Of a stretch of 12,473 nt of DNA, positions 6,694-12,473 are shown one piece after another. A program made the translations under genes and the position numbers. Positions within the stretch are counted from its first letter, which is position 1; each line of letters begins with the position of its first letter. The DNA comes from CAZKRL01 sp964555295 (GTDB lineage: Bacteria > Bacteroidota > Bacteroidia > Flavobacteriales_D > Sanyastnellaceae): assembly GCA_964555295.1 (NCBI GenBank), contig CAZKRL010000052.1, positions 1-12,473 on the forward strand, given 5' to 3'. The notes beneath the pieces were generated by a model. That model did not search any database. It saw only the letters and a program-made list of their open reading frames with translations, and was not told the origin of the DNA.

Positions 6694-7938
6694 TCAAATA
6701 CTATGGTTTTCACTTTCATTGAGATACGGATGGTTCACCGGAACCAACGGTGCTGAGGCCAATGCTCTCGTCACCACATTAATGAACAATCCCAAAAATC
6801 CCAGGAACAAGCCTATTTCAAACCACCACGCGAACGTAATGTGATGACCATGTTCTCCGAGTCCCCACTCGAGATGACCATGAACAGTGCCCGGCACAAC
6901 AGCCATATACAAATCCAGGAAGTGTGTGATGAAAATGATTACCCCTACCCTCGTAAGGAATTTGGTATTTCGCTTCGCATCACGTGCAATCAATACATAA
7001 AACGGTATGGCGAAGTTGCAGAAGAATATTCCCCACATACCCAGCATATAATGATCATATCGCTCTTTGAAATAGGTTACCTCTTCGGGGATATTGGAGT
7101 ACCAAATCAACATATACTGACAAAACCACAGATAACTCCACAACATACTCACGGCAAAAATCCATTTACCCATATCATGTATGTGAGAGTTGTTGATGCC
7201 TGTGAAGTGTCCCTTGCCTTTCAGCCACAACAATAGAAGCGTTGCGAAAATCATAGTTGTAACCCACATTCCCGAGAAGATATACCACCCATACATCGTA
7301 CTGTACCAATGGGTGTCAATGCTCATGAGCCAGTCCCAGGCAATTGTGGAGGAGAACACAGCGAAGAACACGAGAAACAATGCGCTTCTTCTGTGCTGCA
7401 GTAAATGCAATTCTTTACTTGGATGGGTGTCTTCCTGCAATGACCACTTTCTAAAAAGACGAGCGAAAATCACAAACACAGATACGTAAATCAATACGCG
7501 TAACCAGAAGAACCAGGTTGAAAGAAAAGGCATTTTACCTGCGATGATACTGTCGTATGAAGTACTCTCAGGATTCACCACCTCCGGATCCATCCAATGG
7601 TACAAATGATGCATGTGAAATTGTCCGGCCAACAAAACAACAATGACAATTCCGAATCCTATGGGCAGGTAAGAAAACATGGCTTCAAACAATCTTTTTA
7701 ATTGCGCCGACCAAGCTACTTCCGCTGCATATTGAACAGCGTAGAAAAAAATTGCACCGAGTCCCAAAGCGAGAAAGAAAAATCCGCAAATCAACATATT
7801 CGCCCACCAATACTGATGATGGTCGGTCTTATCAAACATCCATCCGGCAATGGCCGTAACAACGCCCACGCCCATGAGTGCCATCGACCATGTTTTGGTT
7901 TTGGCCGGTATTGTGAATTGTAAGTTTTGCTGTGTCAT
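6694..7938 (-). CDS. actF: Alternative complex III subunit ActF (NrfD-like quinol:cytochrome c oxidoreductase membrane subunit)
   Basis: This integral membrane subunit belongs to the NrfD/PsrC-like family and is a paralogue of ActC. The 414 residues have about ten hydrophobic helices. Recognisable family stretches include FSYLPIGFGI (88-97), HLYHWMD (111-117), and the segment from about 199 to 225 with IAWDWLMSIDTHWYSTMYGW. The two ActC/F subunits form the membrane core, and ActF is thought to take part in proton movement rather than quinol oxidation. The C-terminus is soluble and short. It starts 17 nt after actE and is followed by coxB. This adjacency is the usual Bacteroidota layout and fits assembly with the oxidase. 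Confidence 0.93.
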   Translation of the reverse strand: MTQQNLQFTIPAKTKTWSMALMGVGVVTAIAGWMFDKTDHHQYWWANMLICGFFFLALGLGAIFFYAVQYAAEVAWSAQLKRLFEAMFSYLPIGFGIVIVVLLAGQFHMHHLYHWMDPEVVNPESTSYDSIIAGKMPFLSTWFFWLRVLIYVSVFVIFARLFRKWSLQEDTHPSKELHLLQHRRSALFLVFFAVFSSTIAWDWLMSIDTHWYSTMYGWYIFSGMWVTTMIFATLLLLWLKGKGHFTGINNSHIHDMGKWIFAVSMLWSYLWFCQYMLIWYSNIPEEVTYFKERYDHYMLGMWGIFFCNFAIPFYVLIARDAKRNTKFLTRVGVIIFITHFLDLYMAVVPGTVHGHLEWGLGEHGHHITFAWWFEIGLFLGFLGLFINVVTRALASAPLVPVNHPYLNESENHSI

Positions 7939-7955
7939 GATACTTGCTGCCTGAA

Positions 7956-8651
7956 TTAATTGGTTTTCGCGGATGAGTCTGCAGGCGCGCTTGCCGCCTT
8001 CTTCAACATATTGTTGCTGTCAAACTCCGGTTCGGTAATTCCCTGTTGCAACAGTTTCACATATTCGATAACCTGCCAACGCTCCAGTTGGTTCAGTTGT
8101 GAAGCATGTTGTCCCATTAGTCCCTTACCATAAGTGATGGTGTGATACATCTTACCTTCCGGAAGATCCTTCAACTTGGTAGCATAATCAGGAATCCCTT
8201 GAATGTGCCCGTTCTTTGAAATCGCACCATCGCCGTGTCCTGCCTCTCCATGACAATGCGTGCACATGGTGGTGTAGATTTCTTTACCGCGCAAAACGTG
8301 TTTCTTTTCTGACAAGAGCGGACTCTTGATTTCAGTTGCTGCGCGCTCATAATCCTCTGGAGTATTGTTGAGAGGATATGGCATTACAAACTGACGCATT
8401 TCTGACTTCACAAATGGAATGGTCCCCTGCGGCGGTGTGCGCACTAGAACGGGCTTTATTCCTGCAGCATCCTTCTGCTGTTGTGTCCAGTCCATGGTCT
8501 TGTTGGTGCCATAGTCAACATAGGCCTCAAGTGCTGGCGAGCGATACATATCGGGCATATACTCTACCCCTGCAGCGTTGGGATCAACAGTGCAACTATG
8601 GAGTGTAGCAAGCGCGATGATGGCCGTTGATAATTGGGCGATACGATTCAT
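7956..8651 (-). CDS. actE: Alternative complex III subunit ActE (monohaem cytochrome c lipoprotein)
   Basis: This periplasmic electron carrier of the Act complex has 231 residues. The signal peptide ends in a lipobox (TLHSC), giving an acylated Cys at residue 20. A single haem c site, CTHCH, is at residues 130-134 in a class I cytochrome c fold. M179 in the GKGLMGQ segment is the likely sixth haem ligand. The tail after about 215 is Ala/Ser-rich. In the known ACIII-aa3 supercomplex, haem c domains of the Act complex feed CuA of the oxidase. ActE is therefore a good candidate for the exit path, because CoxB here has no haem c domain of its own. The start ATG is one base after the actD stop (TAA-G-ATG), suggesting translational coupling. 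Confidence 0.94.
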   Translation of the reverse strand: MNRIAQLSTAIIALATLHSCTVDPNAAGVEYMPDMYRSPALEAYVDYGTNKTMDWTQQQKDAAGIKPVLVRTPPQGTIPFVKSEMRQFVMPYPLNNTPEDYERAATEIKSPLLSEKKHVLRGKEIYTTMCTHCHGEAGHGDGAISKNGHIQGIPDYATKLKDLPEGKMYHTITYGKGLMGQHASQLNQLERWQVIEYVKLLQQGITEPEFDSNNMLKKAASAPADSSAKTN

Positions 8652-8652
8652 C

Positions 8653-9183
8653 TTATACTGCTTTAATACTTAGTTCAAATACTTCCGTAGAGCGAATTTT
8701 TGCTTCCAAATCCGCCTCATTCATTGCGTTGTCTTCTGTAGTGATTTCCATCACGAATTTGTCATCTGTGGTGCGCGGATCAGGATTCGTTGCGGGCATA
8801 CCGGGCAAAGTTCCATTGCGCAGTAAATACGTTATTGCCATTCCATGTGCGCCACAAAACACCGAGAACTCAAACATCACCGGTACAAAGGCGGGAGCAT
8901 TTTCAATCCAGCTGAAATTGGGCTTTCCACCAATATTCCAATCCCAATCACTGACCATGAAATACCAGGTACCCAGAATGGAAAGCAACGTACCGGTGCA
9001 CGCGTACATGAATGAGCAAATGGCCAGGCGCGTGCGTTTGATACCAATGATGGGATCCAACCCGTGAATGGGAAAAGGAGAAAATACTTCCTTGATTTGA
9101 ATACCATGAGAGCGTAATTGACGAGCAGCCGTCAATAGCTTCTGGTCATCATCATACATCACATGAAAAACTTTATTTGACAT
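8653..9183 (-). CDS. actD: Alternative complex III subunit ActD (DUF3341)
   Basis: This small membrane subunit of the Act complex has 176 residues. A soluble N-terminal domain (1-50) includes the characteristic segment FSPFPIHGLDP (34-44). It is followed by two membrane helices at about 53-76 and 98-121 and a charged C-terminal tail. The family (DUF3341) carries no cofactor and is regarded as structural. It lies 14 nt after actC and one base before actE, the standard order, which strongly supports the assignment. Confidence 0.93.
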   Translation of the reverse strand: MSNKVFHVMYDDDQKLLTAARQLRSHGIQIKEVFSPFPIHGLDPIIGIKRTRLAICSFMYACTGTLLSILGTWYFMVSDWDWNIGGKPNFSWIENAPAFVPVMFEFSVFCGAHGMAITYLLRNGTLPGMPATNPDPRTTDDKFVMEITTEDNAMNEADLEAKIRSTEVFELSIKAV

Positions 9184-9197
9184 ATTGACTGAGTCTT

Positions 9198-10574
9198 TTA
9201 ATGCTTGTTTTCGTTTTTATAACTCTCACCGCTGGTCTTCAAAATGGTCTTGAGCTCATTCAGCGCCAAAACCGGGAAGTAACGAGCAAATAGCAAGAAC
9301 AGCGTGAAGAAGATTCCAATCGTTCCGATGAACATTCCAATATCAATCATGGTGGCTTTGAATTCGCCCCACGCAGCAGGAACATAATCTCTGTGAATGG
9401 ACGTTACAATGATCACAAAACGCTCAAACCACATTCCGATGTTCACGATGATGGACATCACAAAGGTGAATCCGAGGTGGGTTCTTAATTTCTTGAACCA
9501 GAACAATTGCGGAGAAATCACATTGCACGTCATCATCGCCCAATACGACCATGCGAGCGGTCCAGAGAAACGATTGATGAATGCATAAGATTCATACTGA
9601 ACACCTGAATAATCTGAAATGAAAAGCTCAGTGAGATAGGCTACACCAACGATAGAACCAGTAACAATGATTACGATGTTCATGTACTCGATGTGTCGGA
9701 TATTGATATACGCCTCGAGCTTCATGGTCTTTCTCATGATTAACAACAATGTCTGCACCATCGCAAATCCCGAGAAGATAGCACCTGATACGAAGTACGG
9801 TGGGAAGATGGTGGTGTGCCAACCCGGTACAATCGATGTGGCAAAGTCCATGGATACAATCGAGTGAACTGAGAATACAAGCGGTGTGGCAATACCAGCA
9901 AGTACCAAGGATACTTCCTCAAAACGGGTCCAATGCTTTGCCCGGCCCGACCAACCAAAACTCAAGATGCTATAAAACTTCTTCATCTTGGGGCTTTTCA
10001 TTCTGTCGCGAATGGTCGCAAAATCTGGAATCAAGCCGATGTACCAGAATACCAACGACACCGAGAAATAGGTTGAGATCGCGAATACGTCCCACATCAA
10101 TGCAGAATTAAAATTGGGCCACAACGAACCAAACTGGTTGGGCAAAGGCAACGTCCAATAGGCCATCCAGACGCGACCCATGTGAAACACCGGGAACACC
10201 GCTGCCATCATTACAGCAAAGATGGTCATCGCCTCCGCTGAGCGGTTGATGGCCATTCTCCAGCGCTGACGGAATAACAAGAGCACCGCCGATATGAGCG
10301 TTCCCGCGTGACCAATACCTACCCACCATACGAAGTTGGTGATATCCCATGCCCAGCCCACGGTCTTATTCAAACCCCATGAGCCAATTCCGACACCGAC
10401 GAGATAACTGATACAACCCACGCCATACAACGCTACAATCAACGCAATGGTGAAGGCAATTTTCCACTGCTTCGGCGCAGGCCCCTCGATAGGATTGACG
10501 ATATCATTGGTGATATCAGTATAGGTCTTGTGACCAAAAATCAGGGGTTTTCTTATAGAGGATTCTTTGAACAT
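9198..10574 (-). CDS. actC: Alternative complex III subunit ActC (NrfD-like quinol-oxidising membrane subunit)
   Basis: This polytopic subunit of the NrfD/PsrC family, 458 residues with about ten helices, is placed next to the iron-sulfur subunit ActB. In this family it supplies the menaquinol oxidation site, and electrons leave through the ActB clusters. Conserved polar residues in membrane segments fit that role: H89 (GIGHAGT), H131 (FPVFHMGR), D162 (WDVFAIS), H237 (SVHSIVS), D243 (MDFATS) and H253 (GWHTTIFPPY). Which of these contact quinol is inferred from family conservation, not seen. The N-terminal 35 residues are cytoplasmic-like and contain IVNPIEGP, common to the family. The ATG is 18 nt after the actB stop and preceded by CTAAGG. 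Confidence 0.96.
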   Translation of the reverse strand: MFKESSIRKPLIFGHKTYTDITNDIVNPIEGPAPKQWKIAFTIALIVALYGVGCISYLVGVGIGSWGLNKTVGWAWDITNFVWWVGIGHAGTLISAVLLLFRQRWRMAINRSAEAMTIFAVMMAAVFPVFHMGRVWMAYWTLPLPNQFGSLWPNFNSALMWDVFAISTYFSVSLVFWYIGLIPDFATIRDRMKSPKMKKFYSILSFGWSGRAKHWTRFEEVSLVLAGIATPLVFSVHSIVSMDFATSIVPGWHTTIFPPYFVSGAIFSGFAMVQTLLLIMRKTMKLEAYINIRHIEYMNIVIIVTGSIVGVAYLTELFISDYSGVQYESYAFINRFSGPLAWSYWAMMTCNVISPQLFWFKKLRTHLGFTFVMSIIVNIGMWFERFVIIVTSIHRDYVPAAWGEFKATMIDIGMFIGTIGIFFTLFLLFARYFPVLALNELKTILKTSGESYKNENKH

Positions 10575-10592
10575 CCTTAGTGTTTTAGATGA

Positions 10593-12473
10593 TTATGCTT
10601 CTGTTGGTTCTATGTTTCTGACCTTGGTCATGTAGAAAATATTCGGCTGCACGCCAGTCTCTTCGAGAGCGTTGTAACTGCGAACATTTTGAGCACGACC
10701 GGTATTCACACTCTTGGTGTCGTTGAGGTCACCAAATACGATAGCGTTGGTTGGACATGCCTCTGCACAAGCAGATTGAATCATGCCGTCTGTAACAATG
10801 GTGCCGTTGCGCTTCGCTTCGGTCTTGCCGGCCTGAATTCGCTGCTGACACATGCTGCATTTTTCCATTACACCGCGCGTACGAACTGTCACATCCGGAT
10901 TCAACACCATGCGCAAGGTCTCATCCTGTGAAGGATTCACCATGGCGAACTTATCGTTGGTAACGTAATTGAACCAGTTGAAACGACGCACTTTGTAAGG
11001 ACAGTTGTTTGCGCAATAACGAGTACCAATGCAACGATTGTAGGCCATGTTGTTGAGACCTTCATTGCTGTGAACGGTAGCTGCAACCGGACAAACCGTT
11101 TCGCATGGCGCGTGATTACAATGCTGACACATCATTGGCATGTGCACGGTACGTGGATTCTCCTCAGGATTCTCCATCTCGCGATATGCGCCAATCGTTC
11201 CGATTTCTTCCGCTGTCTTAGTATTCTTAAGCGTATCCGCTATTGCGATGCTTTGATGCTCACTGCTGAAGTAACGATCGATACGCATCCAATGCATATC
11301 GCGGTGACGATGTACCTCATCTTTTCCTACCACAGGAACGTTGTTCTCTGTATGGCAAGCCGTTATGCAAGAACCACAACCGATACAAGAGCTCAGGTCG
11401 ATGGTCATTCCCCAACGGTGTCCGACACCCTCCACAGGATGCGCCGCCCATAAGTCGAACTCACGGACACTCACACGATCGTTTACATCAATCTTACCGT
11501 CCTTATTCACGTCGGCATGCACCGGCAATGAAACCATTTTGTTGTAACTCGCTTCACCGCGCTTCGCATCCTTTTCGCTCAAATATTGGGCGAGCATGGT
11601 TTCTTTTACCACCGAATCTCGGCCCATCACGGTGTTGTGCATTTGAGTTGTGGCAATAGCGTATGTGCCATCTGCCTTGGCTACAGAAACATCTGATGAG
11701 TTATAAGAGACAAAACCGTCATTGAGGGACGTAAGAACATATGCGTTTTGTCCGATCGGTGTGCGCTTATCACCATTCATGATATGCGCGCCATATTTTT
11801 CTGTTTGATACGCTGCTTTCCCTATCTCCTCATTTCCTTCTCCGCGGCCATATCCCAGCGCGATTCCGATGGTCTTCCTTTTCTGACCTGGCGTTGGGAA
11901 GGCGGGTAGAGTCAATGATTTTCCTCCCACTGTAACTGTGACCAACGATGCGCAATCACACTGACCGATGTAGGTCTGTAAACCCATCTCCTCCATGTCC
12001 GCTGCGGCCATAGTAACGTAGTTGTCCCAAGTTACCTTGGTGATTGGATCCGGTGTTTCATTCAGCATGGCGTTGTTGGCATGCATGCCCGCACCCATGG
12101 TCACTTTTTGATAGAGTGAAAGTTCCCAGTTGCCTGATTGCACACTGCTGATTTTCCCTAGTGCTGCATTTACATCGGGTGCAGCTATACTTGGCGCTAC
12201 CTCAGCCACAGCAGGTGCCGCCGGTGTCGCAGCCGAATCAACAGGAGCAACAGGTACAACTGCAGCCGCCACAACAGGTGCGGCGCTCATCGTTCCATTA
12301 TGCACTGATTGATTCCATGAGGCATCTGTTTTCATTGCCACGGCGGTATATGCGCCATTGTGTGTCTGACGAACGAAGTCGTAATAGCTTGATGTATTAT
12401 CTGACCAGCGAAGGAAATTTTCTTGCGCTGCACGGGTATTGTACAAAGGGTTGATAATGGGCTGGGCCAAATC
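10593..12473 (-). CDS. actB: Alternative complex III subunit ActB (molybdopterin-oxidoreductase-like plus iron-sulfur domains), 5'-truncated
   Basis: This is the electron-transfer subunit of the Act complex. The frame is open to the right edge, so the N-terminal part is missing; about 626 codons remain. Numbering starts from the TTG codon at 12470, which is not the true start. Residues 1-about 220 are the end of the B1 domain, related to molybdopterin oxidoreductases but cofactor-free in this family. The B2 domain holds four Cys groups: C362/365/368/372, C448/451/456/460, C480/486/490 and C538/541 with C568/572. The third has only three Cys (CIGTRYCANNC), fitting one [3Fe-4S] beside three [4Fe-4S] clusters as known for ActB. 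Two oddities are an Ala/Pro/Val-rich stretch at 62-106 and a calcium-loop-like DVNKDGKIDVND at 320-331 between the domains. It is followed by actC after 18 nt. Confidence 0.96.
   Translation of the reverse strand, partial: DLAQPIINPLYNTRAAQENFLRWSDNTSSYYDFVRQTHNGAYTAVAMKTDASWNQSVHNGTMSAAPVVAAAVVPVAPVDSAATPAAPAVAEVAPSIAAPDVNAALGKISSVQSGNWELSLYQKVTMGAGMHANNAMLNETPDPITKVTWDNYVTMAAADMEEMGLQTYIGQCDCASLVTVTVGGKSLTLPAFPTPGQKRKTIGIALGYGRGEGNEEIGKAAYQTEKYGAHIMNGDKRTPIGQNAYVLTSLNDGFVSYNSSDVSVAKADGTYAIATTQMHNTVMGRDSVVKETMLAQYLSEKDAKRGEASYNKMVSLPVHADVNKDGKIDVNDRVSVREFDLWAAHPVEGVGHRWGMTIDLSSCIGCGSCITACHTENNVPVVGKDEVHRHRDMHWMRIDRYFSSEHQSIAIADTLKNTKTAEEIGTIGAYREMENPEENPRTVHMPMMCQHCNHAPCETVCPVAATVHSNEGLNNMAYNRCIGTRYCANNCPYKVRRFNWFNYVTNDKFAMVNPSQDETLRMVLNPDVTVRTRGVMEKCSMCQQRIQAGKTEAKRNGTIVTDGMIQSACAEACPTNAIVFGDLNDTKSVNTGRAQNVRSYNALEETGVQPNIFYMTKVRNIEPTEA

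Noticed and set aside
8627..9067. Plus-strand frame of 146 codons
   Set aside because: It is antisense to actD, a recognised family member in its conserved place, and the product has no domain signal.
10593..12470. TTG at 12470 as a true start of actB
   Set aside because: The frame remains open to the window edge, and the segment at this position matches the middle of the ActB B1 domain. The gene is cut by the window rather than starting here.

Overview
This window comes from a member of the Bacteroidota. The evidence is the alternative complex III (Act) gene cluster joined to coxB-coxA in the order this phylum uses, the Bacteroidota-type CuA motif in CoxB, AT-rich translation starts with little Shine-Dalgarno signal, and a TAnnTTTG-type promoter box. 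A finer placement (Cytophagales, Chitinophagales or Flavobacteriales) cannot be made from the sequence alone. All real genes lie on the minus strand, so the window is best read from right to left.

Right and centre (12473 to about 3533): a single respiratory operon, actB (its 5' end lies outside the window), actC, actD, actE, actF, coxB, coxA. Gaps between genes are 1 to 36 bp. The operon closes with a strong intrinsic terminator 19 nt after the coxA stop. Act is a membrane complex that oxidises menaquinol without a Rieske/cytochrome b core. ActC and ActF are NrfD-like membrane subunits, ActB carries the iron-sulfur clusters, ActE is a monohaem c lipoprotein, and ActD is a small two-helix subunit. 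Electrons pass to CuA in CoxB and then to the haem a / haem a3-CuB centres of CoxA, an A1-type proton-pumping oxidase. CoxB has no haem c domain, so the oxidase is aa3, not caa3. This suits direct handover from Act, as known for the ACIII-aa3 supercomplex of Flavobacterium johnsoniae. Genes for oxidase subunits III and IV do not follow coxA.

Left of the operon (3582 to 2932): a 216-residue protein that looks like a small outer-membrane beta-barrel of unknown function. Its only reasonable start codon lies upstream of the coxA terminator, so the terminator hairpin and T-run are inside its signal-peptide coding region. This is the most unusual piece of architecture in the window.

Far left (2531 to 1): the first 843 codons of a large secreted protein that runs off the left edge without a stop. 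It has a signal peptide, a Cys-containing N-terminal domain, and at least four autotransporter-associated beta-strand (PATR) repeats. Between it and the barrel gene is 400 bp of non-coding DNA with a candidate promoter, a dyad, and a candidate terminator for the barrel gene.

I see no mobile element, CRISPR array, rRNA or tRNA, and no clearly new multi-gene system. The items most worth a second look are the terminator/start overlap, an EF-hand-like calcium loop and an Ala/Pro-rich insert in ActB, a coiled-coil-like insert in CoxB, and the N-terminal domain of the large repeat protein.
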